Shown: positions 31,115 to 43,161 of the stretch, piece by piece
Position numbering within the stretch: the first letter of the stretch is position 1
Layout: each line of letters opens with the position of its first letter
Position numbers and translations under genes: made by a program
Source of the DNA: Aspidapion aeneum
Lineage: Eukaryota > Arthropoda > Insecta > Coleoptera > Brentidae
Direction of reading: 5' to 3'
DNA length: 64,000 nucleotides
NCBI GenBank assembly: GCA_963576565.1
Contig: CAUYVT010000057.1
Span: 1-64,000 of the forward strand
Notes under the pieces: generated by a model
Told to the model about the DNA's origin: nothing
Database searches by the model: none
Seen by the model: the letters and a program-made list of their open reading frames with translations, nothing else

Positions 31115-31138
31115 TAACCGAACCGAACCGAACCGAAC
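31115..31138. repeat. (CCGAA)n tract in 5' LTR
   Basis: About 4.5 copies of the pentamer. The 3' LTR has the same pentamer at a different, non-homologous place (45371-45440). Confidence 0.9.
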
Positions 31139-31749
31139 ACTCTTGTGCCGAGTTTAAGCAGTAGTTCAGTGTGTATTTTTAGGTTCAGGTTCAGAAACAA
31201 CTTTATTAATGTAGAAATGTTTTACAAAAATGGCGTCAAACCATATGAATCTTAGAGAAAACATTTATAAAAAGCAAAGGAAACTTTTGACTAAAACTGT
31301 AACTAAAATACAACTAAATTCTACACTTAGTATAGCTTTACCCATATGGGAATTGGTTGAATGTTCGAATATTCCTGGGTTTGCTGCATGCTCTGAGCTC
31401 TAGTAATTGATTTTACAGTTGATGGTTTCAATGCTGAGCTTCTTATAGTCCTGCTGGTTATTTTCCTCCTACTTGCTATGTTGGCAGGGGTCCGGTAGGC
31501 AAATTTCGGTCTATGTATGGAGGGTGTCTCGACGTCCTTGTTATGAAAATTTCAACCGTGGAAATAGATCCGACAACACCTCAATGCGCGTTTTACGTAT
31601 TTTCAATATCCCCTTGGTCGATGCTGCCCCCTATATACCGGTACGAAAGTATTAATGTATTTCCTCATTGGTTAGTTTGAAAACCGCGGGTTTTTTCCTC
31701 CAGTTTCGCAAACCGGAGTTAGTGATTTTTCGGTGAGAGCGTTTTTTTT

Positions 31750-31757
31750 TATAAATA
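31750..31757 (+). promoter_or_regulatory. Candidate TATA box in 5' LTR
   Basis: TATAAATA follows a T-run; the same motif is kept in the 3' LTR at 44398-44405 although the bases just downstream differ between the LTRs. It could be the U3 promoter of the element; no transcript evidence is available. Confidence 0.35.
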
Positions 31758-33680
31758 GGTTTGCATCCTTATTTGAATTTAACCGGGAAAATTTGGTTGG
31801 TACTGTGTGTACTGTCCCCACCAAATCTAGAAACGACTTCCGGCAACTTCATTTTTTTTGTATTCTCGACAAAGTGCCTTGTCTCTTTTCTAACGAATTT
31901 TGGCTGGGCTGGTGGCCGTCTGTTGGTGTCGCCATTGTTTCTGTGGTTATTGGCACTTATTGGCACTGCAGTAGATGCAGATTATACCAAAGACGGATTA
32001 CTGTGAGCCGTCGTGTTTAGGCGAATCTTAAAGTGACGCTCACACCCTTTGAGAGGGACTAAAAGGCGGCCTACGCCATTTCTACGGGAAATAAGAGCGG
32101 TAAGTTCGATTTTTTTTTATTATTTTCTTTGAATTCTTCAAGACAATATTTGCCTCCCAAATTGTAGTTGTTTTTCGTGTGAAATGTACTTTTTCGACAA
32201 AGGACGTGGGGAATTTTTGGAGTTTTTTTATTTTTTTTTAAACCACGTTTTGGATAAAAACTATATATTGTTTTTCTCCTTTGTCGACAGCCCTGTCCAT
32301 TCCATCGACGGGACAGTTGTGCTGGACGCTGGTGTGAAGCCGGGTGTAGCATTGTAACCCTGGGAAAGGTACGTTAGGATTATTTTAGTTCATCTGTTTA
32401 AATCTACTTTGTTTTATTGAGTCGACATGGGGTTCTTGATTGAAATTACTCGGTGTAGGGGAACTTCGTGCAAAATAGACGAATTCCAGGAAACTGAAAC
32501 ATTTCATTTTCCACAGGGTTTTACGCTCAGGCAAAAATCCAGCAACAATTTTTGACTATGTGCTGCCCTAGCATCATGTGCTAGGAGATCCTCAGGGTGG
32601 GCGTGAACAAGAACTGGGACCGGTGCAGCAGTGAGGAAAATGTCTGGGATCAGTACGGTTTACAAGTAACAAAATAACAGAATAAGAAGACCAAGGTAGG
32701 AGCAAGTACCCCTGAAATATAATATTTGTTTTTATATATATATAATTTTCACCATATAATTTCAACATTTTTGTAAACGCAAGATAAGGTATGACGTCAT
32801 AACCCCAATTTTGCGGCATAATTAAGCTAAGTTTAAATTGCTATTGCGTGCCATTCTGGCTCTGACTTGGTTTCCTTGTTACACTCATTTATTTTAAGCA
32901 TGTTTCCAATATTAACTTCAACTTCAACCTTTAGAATAAACAAGATGAACTAAATCTTTGCGTTATTTGTACAACCCAATGACCAACTTTGCAGAGACAA
33001 AAGAGAGATGAGATTATATTTTTTTAGCGGTTTCCTTACATTGTTTTACCTCATGGGGAGGATCTCGGACTGGGTTGCTGTCTGTCTCATTCTACCCAAC
33101 GTAGAATGATGACAGCAGATATTTAGTCCAGATCTCCCCTATGAATTTTGGAAGTATATTTTTTTTTACAATCATTTATATAAGTGAGTCTTACACTACT
33201 GACTCAAATGTAGGTACACTGTGACCTGTTGGGAATGTGCATCTATCTATAAAGAACTTTCTATTTGTGTCATTTTGATTCATTTAGGAATCTTTTAGAA
33301 TTTTATTTTGTTTATTAGTCAATTTTTTTTGGTTTTTTAATTACACAAATACTCTGGAAGCCTCGGAAGTAGGTAGAATTTCATTGTTTGGCTACAACGT
33401 TTGGGTTGAACTGTATTTTTAATTAAGATCTTCTTTGTAAAACATTGATATTAAAACACTGTGGCGCACTTACAATTTTCTTATTTCTGAACCCCCCCTT
33501 CTCCACTGTATAAAAGTTGCCGGGCATATCAATGTTTTACCTAGCTGAAAAATACAGTTCTGCTTCCAGATATTTGTTTAATTATTCAGTAATTTTTTTT
33601 GTGTCACAAATTGGCACAGTGTTATTGTTCTATTCACAGTGTCACAAAATGTCTCCCAACGCATTTTAATTGGCCACAAA

Positions 33681-33697
33681 TGGCGCCCAACGTGAGT
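33681..33697 (+). other. Primer-binding site, tRNA-Lys type
   Basis: TGGCGCCCAACGTGAG starts two bases after the LTR end. This is the classical complement to the 3' end of tRNA-Lys used by many gypsy-group elements and retroviruses. It fixes the right edge of the 5' LTR. Confidence 0.9.
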
Positions 33698-36600
33698 TTT
33701 TTGGCTAGTTTTTTTAACATCTGATGTAATTTTTTTTGGTTTTTTAAATTTGGAAAAAAGAAAATAGTTTTTTGATTTTTTTTTTGGAAATTTTTTTTAT
33801 TTTTTTTTCTGTGTTACAGCTAAAGCCTTTCAGTGGCTGTCGGTGTTTTTGATACCCAATCACTTTTTTTATTAAAAAACAAGATTTTTCGTCATCTTTG
33901 GTTTTGATAACATTATTTAAACATTTTTTTGGTAATATCACATCACATCATTTTTATTTATTAAGGAAGAATAAGTGGATAGAAAGCATGGGAGTTTTTA
34001 TTCAACAGCGTCCAAATCATGTTTTTAATTCTTTAAAGTTTTTTGTAGGAAAAACACGTTTTAATTTTTTTAAAGAAAAATAAACACAGTAATGTAAATT
34101 TACTTCAGACATGGTCTTTTTATGTTTTAAATATATGACATAGGTAGTGTGTTTTTTCTAACAATTTTTTTTGCAGGTTCATTTATTTATATGTTATTAT
34201 TGCCTGCTTGGGATAAGATAGAAATTGTTTCACCGATTATTTTTTAGTGCAGTCAATTTATTTAGGTCAACAAGTTATTTTTTTTGGTGATTTTAATTTT
34301 TTGTGGGATATCACCACTTGGAAATTGGAATATTTTTACAGGGTGTCACACAAATTTTTCTTGGCTAGGTTGTTTTAAAGTGAATATAGCTTAACAGCTA
34401 GTAGATTTGTTTAGTTGAAAGTATTAATTAGTAATGAAAGAAAAGGAAAATGAGTTTATTTTGCTTTGTCATTTTCTTTTCTTGTTTTTTTGGTGGTAAC
34501 TGTTGATGACAATTAAGATCTTACGTCACTCAGTTACATCGGGTCAGAGGAGGGTACTACTACTATTTAGTGTCAGCTCGGGACGTTAGGAAACACAAGG
34601 CTAAAATCCCTAGAGCAACACATTGGCTGAACATCAATGCCAAAAGTCCAGTTAGCATTTGTTTTGGGGTATTTTTTTTGAAGGACAGTTTTTAGGTCTT
34701 TGGTTATCGAGTGTCTAGTTGTGGTTTCGTGACTGGTCAATTTTTTTTTGGTAGAAAATACAGCGTTGGGCTTTGGAGTGCATTTTTTTTTAAAATGACC
34801 TACGTGTATTTCTATCAATTAAAGTTTTTCTGGTTCACAATTAATTTTTCTGTATTTTTTCTGCGTTCAGATCATAGCTTGGTCATGGCCAATGGAGAGC
34901 AAACATTTATGTTTGAGCCTTGAGAAGTTTTGCCTGCTCCAGATTGAATACAGAGAAAATGAATTTGAAGCCCAACTAGATATAATACCACAAAAGTAAT
35001 GTTTAACTGAGACAGATATAGATATTAGTTTTTTGATTTTTTTTTAGTTCATTTGTAAAGTTCAGTAATTTTTTTAAGTAATGTCATTTTAAGCCCGTGA
35101 AATTGGTCAGTAAATTTAAGAGAGATTTTCAACTAAATATAAATGCTAGGCGGTGGTAATTGGTAAAAATATTTCAAAATTTTACCTTTTTTTTTAAATA
35201 ATTTAATTTTTCTTAAAAAGATTATTTTTTTTTCTGTAAACATAACTTCTCGAATTCTTGTTTTGGTCAAAACGGTTTGTATAGTGGTCGTACTTTTAAA
35301 GGGTGACCAGATAGGTTATATATTTTTTTAGGGGACCAAACGGGAACCTCTTGAGTTACAAAAGGGGAACTTTTTTTTGTCTTAGTTGATCAGGCAGGAA
35401 TAAATAAATCTTTTACTTCCAAATCATAATTTTAAATAACAAGATTTATTGGTTAGGTGTTTATGTCTTATAATAAAAAACTATTTGTTTTCGAGGATAC
35501 TGGTATGATATGGAATTATTTTTATTTCATGCCAAATGTTGTTTGACGGCAGATATGCTAGTCTTCAGTTTTTTGTTGATAGTTTGCATTTCAGGACAGT
35601 GGCGTGTACTTAAAGGGGCCTGTCATCTGCGCCCATTGTAAAGCAACTTCCAACTTACTTGTTTAGCTTTTTCACTTCATCTTCGCTCTGTTGCTTCTGA
35701 AATTAAAGCGTTATGTTGGATAAAGATGGATGGTGTTAGACTAAGAAAGTACCTATTTAGGGATGAAGATTTGGAAGTTGTGGACAATTGCGAAATAATT
35801 TTTTTTATTTCATTTTTTTTAAATTTTAAAATAATTTCATACTGATGACCTCAAATAATGAAGCAAATTTTTAAATTACAATACACTGTTGTGGAATAAA
35901 TGGGTTAAATAATAAATTTAAGATCATTGATTTTTAAAAAAAGATTTCAACCTAAGAATAAATTTAAAAACAATAGGTTTTCTTTGATGCGACTAAACAT
36001 TGATGAGGGCATCTATTTTTTTAAATCTGATAGCTGTACAGGGTGTAAAAGAGCTAGCTACCTTTTATATTGCAATAATTAGGGTTTTTTTTTCTCTCGC
36101 GAGCTGGGTGGAAATGGAAGGAATGTTTGGTTCGGATTGTAGAAATCGAGGAACGAGGACTTCCTGCTAATCTTTTTAGGATTTCGCAACTTCGGTTTTC
36201 GCTAAATTAAAATACATCCAAATTTGGCCTACAGGCTGAATCTCACATCTTCCAGGACCTTGCAGATTCGCGAAGAAAGACAAATTTTGGTAGATATATT
36301 TAGGTTAAAAATTAGTAAGAACACTGATCTGAACCATTTTCCATAATAGTGTCCTATTTTTACAGGGTGCTTCAAAATATCTTATAATAAGATATGGTTT
36401 CGCTGTGGGCGTTTGACCGTTTAAAAAATATATAGGGTCCAGATGGGATTGGAATGGAAATCACAAGTTTTTGGGTTTATTGACATTATACTTAGGAAAT
36501 AGGGGAAATGTCTAATAAAAAGTTTTTTTGGTTTTAGGCCGAGTTTTGTTGAGTATAACAAAAGTTTATTTGGGGCCAGGAGTTTATTATGCTCGTTTAA

Positions 36601-38487
36601 AATTAACGTAATAGTTTTGGTTTCTTGATTTTTGTTTTCTGGTTTTTATACAGGATTATTCCCAACTGTTTCATTTTAAAATGTCATTAGTAGGTGATAG
36701 GGTCTCATTAGCCCTTGTACATTTGGTAATTTTTGCTTTGACTAATAGTTGTGGGAAGGGCCCAACTTAATTTTATATCTCGTGAACACCGGGAATAAGG
36801 AACTGAGAATGCATTAAGCAGTAAATTTTTTTTTGATTAGATGTTGTGTGTAAATACACTTAAGTAGGCAGATTTAGTTTTACAACGTTCTTATAGGTGA
36901 ACCTTGGAACTGATTTCATAGTTGTTTTTCTAAAAGTGCACGCAAGATAATTCTTTACGGGGTTGAGTGCAAAGTTTAAAACTTAGGTTCTTCATATTAT
37001 AGTGGTACAGTAAATAAGTATTAACGTTGCTTATTTCCTTAAGTAATAATTTTAAACAAATATATTAACATCGTTCAGTTATTTTACGAACATAAATATA
37101 TTTTTTTCTTTTCCTAAACTGATTGTTTTTTTTTGTAATTACGATTTTTTATACCTTATGGTTCTTAAGTAAATTTTATTTTCAATACTTTTTTTTCCGT
37201 ATAGTAAATTAATTTTTCTATCTCATTCACTTTTTACATTCACACAGTTTTGGGAGAGGAAAGGAAATCTACAACTGTTTTTAAAGGAAAATAACAAAAA
37301 CTGTTGCATGACATAACTCTATAAAGATTTTTCTAGTGCTAATTTTATTTTAACTCTTTTAAAATCGTTAATAGGAGCAGCAACCCCACTTAAACATTTT
37401 TAATTTTTTTTTTTAATATTTTTTAAATATTTTTTTTAGGAAGGTCACATTTTTTTTTACTATTGGGCCACTGTGGTCGACACCAAAAAAAAAAATGTTT
37501 GTAAACATTTTTTTGGACACCTTTCGTTACGATCCTAGGGTCTTTTGACCATGGTTTGCATCAATTTAGTTTAAGTATTTATAACATCGGTAATTTTTTT
37601 TAATTACACACAACATCCTTACTAGGCTAAATCGACGCAATTTTAGCGAGCGGATTTTTTTTTTAATTGAGCATATTTTACGATTTCTATAACATGAAAA
37701 TCTGTTCCGATGTTTATTGCGTTCACGTATATATTAAGGGATGATGTTGCCTTAAGCAATGCATGGTTCGTGTAACTTCAGAATAGGTAAGCAGATTAAA
37801 GTGGGTTTTGATTTAGTCTTTCGAGAAAAATCATTGTATACGGCGATTTGGGTTTTTTTTGGAGTTTATTTGTGGAGCCGTTCTGCAATAGCAGGAGTAT
37901 ACCCTAGCGTTAACTGTGTACAATAGCTTTGGGATTTTTTTGTTATAGGTAGTCTGTTGTACGTTCCATTTAGGGATAAATTTACCTATTCGGTTGCTGA
38001 GGTAAACAAACATCAATTAACTTTAATTTTAATCCAGTTCAGCTAGGATAAGCGCAATTATTTTTTTTTTGGGTTTTACTCACGCAGGAGTGGAACATAA
38101 GACGTGAACACTGCCAAAACTCTTGTCTCTCGTTTATTTTTTTAAAATTTTTTATGGCTACTTGGTAATTCTAATTTAGGATTTAAGTAGTTATTTCTCT
38201 CTGCAAGGTTGGACGTCATAGTTGGTTGTACAAATAATTAATATAAACTATGATTACATTTTTAAATGCAAATAAATTTTATTTTCTTACTGCTCCGGTG
38301 TTCTTCGATTTTGTTCGCGTCTGCCCGTATTTAAGTTTTATATTTTCTACATTTGTGAGAAAATTTATAGTGATTTTCACTAGTGAGTTTAAAGTGAACT
38401 TTGTGTTTGCTATTGCGTGGTTTAGTTTTATAATTGGGAGGTATAATTAAGAGTTTTAAAGTTTAAAGTTTTAATATAAAAGGCACC
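33698..38487 (+). other. 4.8-kb non-coding leader of gypsy element
   Basis: T-rich sequence with no open frame above about 80 codons and no recognised domain. It contains several TACAGGGTG-type motifs (about 34338, 36037 and 36364), which often mark insect interspersed repeats, so older insertions may be buried here. A leader this long between the primer site and gag is unusual. Confidence 0.7.
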
Positions 38488-40284
38488 ATGGCTGTTTCTG
38501 TGAGTCGGTTGTCTGAAATAAGGTACTTAGTCAAGGACGAGTTAATCTACGAATTAACATGGAGAGGCATAGCCATTGGATAGGTGGAAGAGATGAAACA
38601 ACAGCTTATGCTGATCACACAAAGAGAAAAGACTGATGCAAGTATGAGATACCCTCCGTATCCGTTTAAATTTGGCCAGGATGCCTTTAGCTGCATGAAG
38701 AAGCTAGATAGTCTGGTACCGCTGGTAGAGAAGTTCTCTGGTACGAGCAAAGGGGGAGAGTTTAGGAAAATCGCTGTAAGGTTGGAACACGTGTTAGCCA
38801 GGATAAATAACATGAATCCGTCTAACTTTGAAGAAAGTCAAACGAAAGGCATACTGGTTGCGAAAACCTTGAGTTTGATGGGGAGGTTGCAAAGCCAAGC
38901 AACAGATTTACTAAGAGTTGGCGTTACCTCAGATGATGATGAAGCATCTGAAACCCAATCAACGAGTCGAAGCTCAGACCACTCGACAAATGCTGGCAAC
39001 ACACCTAACCAGTCTCATTTCTCGCAACCACAGCACTCGAGCACGCAGAGAATAGCTCAACAGCCCACAAACCAACCGTCGGTCATTGCTCCATTGCAAA
39101 TGCAAGTGCTTACAAACCCGACTCAATCACCAATACAAGCACCACCCCCAATGCTGATCCAGAATGACGGTACAGCAGCTTTTCATTATCAACAACCGTC
39201 TACCGTTCCTTTGAGTTTAGCTGCCCTCCAAAGTCGCATAGCACCAATTGCTCAGTCCCGACCTTTTTCATGTTCGTCGCCAGTACCAATGTCAAGTGAT
39301 CCTGGTTCTTCATATCACGTTGCACCTGTACCTCCGCATAAATGGAACTTAAAGTTTACAGGCGAGAGGGGTACAATCTCCGTCACCGCATTTTTTGAGA
39401 GAATGGACAAGTTAAGTCAGGCGAGAGGAGTTAGTAAAAAGGTTCTACTGAACTCAGGCATTGATCTTTTTAAAAAGTCAGCCTATACTTTTTATAAAGA
39501 TGTTCGAAGAGAAGTCCATACATGGGATCAACTGGAACAGAGGTTCATGGCAGAATATCTTCCTTCTTCATATGGCGAGAAGCTGTTGAAGGAAATCCAA
39601 AAACGTAAACAAGGCCCTGGAGAGTCTATAGGGACCTATATTGCTGTCATGAACACATACTTCCAAAGACTTGGCTGTCCTGTTTCTGAAGAGGCAAAAT
39701 TAGCTATCGTCTTCAGAAATATAGCAGACATCTATAAGAATGGGTTGATTGCTACTGAGGTCAATAGCCTATCACATCTAAAAGATTTTTGTCGTAGAAT
39801 AGACCAGAGATATGGGTTAGAGGAGGAGAATTTTCCACCTAGGAAAAACCAATCTATTGAACCTGACTTAGCCTACGTTGACGTAGAGAACGACAGTGAC
39901 GATTTTTCAACAGGGGTTGATGCAATTCAGATATCAGGTGCCGGGACATCAAATCAACAGAATTTTAATATTCCTGATAATAGATTTAACAGAGATAGGC
40001 AACAGCCAGCAAGCAGTTTCGCTGCTAGAGCTGATAGAGATAGACAACAACCAGCTAGTGGTCAGTCTAGTGTAAATGACAGAGATGGACAACCACCACA
40101 AGGTGCTAGACCTGCTAGGGCGAATAGGGACGTTGTTTGTTATAGATGCAACCAAACAGGGCACATGGCAATCGGGTGCGCATTATCTAGAGGTAAGCAA
40201 TGTTATTCGTGTGGACAGGCAGGGGTTACAGTAAGAGAATGTCGTAATTGTAATCGTCAGGGAAACGGACCCAGGCGCTCGTAG
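38488..40284 (+). pseudogene. gag: Gypsy gag with one in-frame TAG near the start
   Basis: The likely start is the ATG at 38488 (context CACCATGG). The frame runs 31 codons to a TAG at 38581-38583 and is then open for 566 codons to the stop at 40282-40284. Visible parts: a short N-terminal region, a Q/S/P-rich linker, a capsid-like block (about 39350-39830, with FMAEYLP, LLKEIQKRKQG and YGLEEENF), then an R/D/Q-rich part and two zinc knuckles. The first knuckle is canonical (CYRCNQTGHMAIGC); in the second (CYSCGQAGVTVREC) the His is replaced by Val. Gag builds the particle and binds RNA. Without readthrough, the N-terminal 31 residues are lost. Confidence 0.85.
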
Positions 40285-40308
40285 GTGGTCGACCTTCGAG
40301 TCAGCCTG
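40260..40308 (+). promoter_or_regulatory. -1 ribosomal frameshift signal at gag/pol junction
   Basis: The heptamer GGGAAAC (40260-40266) is in the gag frame as CAG-GGA-AAC, the exact X-XXY-YYZ register. After a 5-nt spacer (40267-40271) a stem-loop follows: CAGGC 40272-40276 pairs with GCCTG 40304-40308, CTCG 40278-40281 with CGAG 40297-40300, and AGGT 40283-40286 with ACCT 40292-40295, around a GGTCG loop. The gag stop codon lies inside the stem. The -1 frame is open from here into the protease. Confidence 0.8.
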
Positions 40309-43161
40309 AACAAGCATCGACCGATAGGCTAACGTACGTTTTAGATTATGTGATAAGTCATGCTCGTAAAGATGAAAGGCCTTATTTAGAAGTGGATGTG
40401 CTCGGAAATAAGTTATTAGGTTTGTTGGATTCCGGGGCTTCAGGTACCTTTTTAGGGAATCATGGTTGGTCAATCATCGAGAGGTTTGGTTTTTCACTTG
40501 ATACGACAAAGAAGACGAGTTGTATTGTGGCAAATGGTCAAAGCACGAGTAGTATTGGGACAGTGCAACTTCCTATGCGAGTTCAAGATAAATTTAGGTT
40601 AATAGAGGTCGTCGTCGTTCCTGAGTTGCCACTTACTTTGATTTTGGGATTAGATTTTTGGATTTCGATGGGTATAGTACCGAACTTAAGTACTAATGAG
40701 TGGCATTTTGCCGATAATAAAAATGTGATTTGTTCGTTAGAAATATCAGACCAACAAACAACTCTTACGCCTTATGAATCAGAACGACTAGAGGAATTTG
40801 TCGTTAAATATAAGACTATTATGGGTGACTCACTGGGATGTACAGACAGAGTAGAGCATAAGATTACAACAGATGCAGCACCGATAAGACAACGTTCTTA
40901 TAAGGTCTCACCGGTCATTCAAAAACTTATTGATGACGAGATCGACGAAATGCTGAAAATGGATGTAATAGAACGTAGTAGTAGTTCATGGGCTTCACCA
41001 GTGGTAATGGTACAAAAGAAAAACACAAAGAAATATCATCGAAGCCACTAACAGCATTCATCTGTCGACGAGGTCTCTTCCAATTTAAGCGTTTACCTTT
41101 TGGTCATCATAATGCACCTGCAACTTGGCAGAGACTCATAGATAGCATCATAGGAAACGACTTAGACCCCTACGTCTCGATGACCTCGTAATTGTCACAC
41201 AGAGCTTTTCTGAACATCTTAGAATTCTTGAGGAAGTCCTACGAAGATTGCAGAATGCAAAGATAACGGTAAGTTGGGAGAAATGCCAACTGTGTAGGCC
41301 AGAAATGACTTATTTAGGATTCGTAGTGGACCGTCGAGGCATCCGAGTTGACCCTAATAAAATTAGAGCCATGTTAGAGCTCCAGAGGCCAAGAACTGTC
41401 AGAGAAGTTCGTAGAGTTGTAGGTACAATTTACTGGTATAGACGTTTCATAGAGAATTTTTCAGCGATAATAGCTCCAATTACAGCTCTAACTAAGAAAA
41501 ATCAAAAGTTCGATTGGACTCCAGACTGCGAAAAAGCATTTATTAAGATTAAGGAACTTTTAGTGACTGCACCGATTCTTACATGTCCAGATTATAGCAA
41601 GGAATTTGTCATTCAAACAGACGCATCAGGATATGGAATAGGAGCATGTTTAACGCAGCCTTATCCTGAGGGAGACAAAGTCATATGCTATTTGAGTCGA
41701 TCTTTGACTAAGCAAGAACGTGTTTACACGACCACCGAGCGAGAATGTTTGGCTTTGTTTTGGGCGATAGAGAAGCTCCGGCCATATATTGAGGGGATCT
41801 CATTTAAGGTCATAACAGATCATTTTAGCTTAAAATGGCTTCATAGCTTGAAAGAGCCCAGTGGAAGACTTGCTCGTTGGTCTGTAAAACTGCAGCAATA
41901 TGACTTTGAAGTAATCCATCGGAAAGGGAAAGATTTAGTTGTCCCGGACATGTTGTCTCGCGCAGTACCTATGATTGATACAGTCTCGCAGCCCAGAGAC
42001 GTTTCAACAGCAATTAAAGATCGATGGTACCAAAAGATGGTAAAGAGGGTCTTAGAATCACCACTAAAATTCATGAATTGGAGATACACTGATAATAAGT
42101 TGTATAAATATGTCAAACAAGAATACCCTCAACTTTCACCATCTAACGAATATTGGAAAGAGGTAGTTCCCAAAGATCATAGGCGTAGAATTATTGGAGA
42201 AGCTCACGATCCTCCTACCGCAGGACATATGGGTGTGTATAAAACTTTCCACAGACTGGCAGAAAAATATTATTGGCCAAAAATGCGCCAGGACGTGGCA
42301 ACTTTTGTAAAGAATTGCTTTGTCTGTGCAGCTCATAAAGGTGATACACAAGGTGTATCTGATCAGATGATATCTCACCCAAAACCAACTCGTCCTTGTG
42401 AAATAATTTCAACAGATTTATGTGGACCTCTACCTCGTTCGACAAAGGGTAATTGCTGGATTCTCGTCGTTACGGACTATTTGAGTAAGTTTTCCTTAGT
42501 TTTTCCAATGCGAACAGCCCCTACTCAAGCTGTTGTCAAGCATCTTGAGGAGCAAGTATTTATGGTCTTCGGAGTACCTCGTTTGATACTTTGTGATAAT
42601 GGACCTCAGTACAAAAGTAATGAGTTTAAACGTTTCGCTCAGAGTTATCAGGTTAAAATTCAGTATAATCCGTATTATCACCCCAGAGCGAATCCAACAG
42701 AAAGGACGAATCGTACGTTAAAAACCATGTTATGTTGTTATGTGAAAGACAACCACAGGGAGTGGGACGAACAAATACATAAAATTGCCTGCGCGATTCG
42801 TACTGCAACCCATGAGACAACCAGGATGTCTCCTTTCTTTGTTAATTTTGGTAGGAATATGTGTCTGTCAGGAAAAAATTACTCCAACCCAGTTTTGTTA
42901 TCTGAAGAGAATGGTGTACAAACTGCAGCTGAAAGTAAGAACGAAGGTTTCCGGAAGCTCTATGCGGATGTTAAGAGAAGGTTAGAGGTGGCGGGAGAGA
43001 AAAACGTAGTTCAGTATAATTTGCGTACAAGAGTACCCAACTTTGTTGTGGGTCAGCGTGTTTGGAAGAAGAATTATGTGTTGACCTCTCCGATTAACCT
43101 TTTTAGGTTAATCGTCTTGAAGTTGAGGGGGGATTATGTAACGTGTCATTTTTACGTTTAA
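40267..43161 (+). pseudogene. pol: Gypsy pol: protease, broken RT, RNase H, integrase
   Basis: Pol is entered in the -1 frame. Protease carries LLDSGAS (about 40424-40444) and ILGLDF. RT begins normally (DVIERSSSSWASPVVMVQKK), but about 40 residues including the first catalytic Asp are missing at about 41035. The frame changes there and again at about 41180, where roughly 10 nt before the LDD pair are gone. From about 41180 to 43161 the frame is open: RT end, RNase H (TDASGYGIGA, ERECLALFWA), integrase HHCC finger and DDE residues (STDLCGP, CDNGPQY, Glu in NPTERTNR). The C-terminal tail after VGQRVWKKNYV is short and runs into the LTR. It cannot be enzymatically active. Confidence 0.88.
43120..43136 (+). 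other. Polypurine tract of gypsy element
   Basis: A purine-rich run with GAGGGGGGA immediately precedes the TG of the 3' LTR. It overlaps the last codons of the pol frame. Confidence 0.7.

Larger units (their letters stand above)
30510..33678 (+). repeat. 5' LTR of gypsy element (3169 bp)
   Basis: It aligns with 43137-46375 throughout. The two LTRs differ by substitutions and several indels: a stretch around 31368-31405 and one around 31757-31795 are present only here, and the (CCGAA)n tract at 31115-31138 is replaced by other sequence in the 3' LTR. The divergence points to an older insertion than the BEL element, or to recombination between LTR variants. Small ORFs within it have no support. 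Confidence 0.93.

Noticed and set aside
31733..32020. Small frames of 65-95 codons in the gypsy LTRs
   Set aside because: They are not conserved in reading frame between the two LTRs; LTR indels break them.
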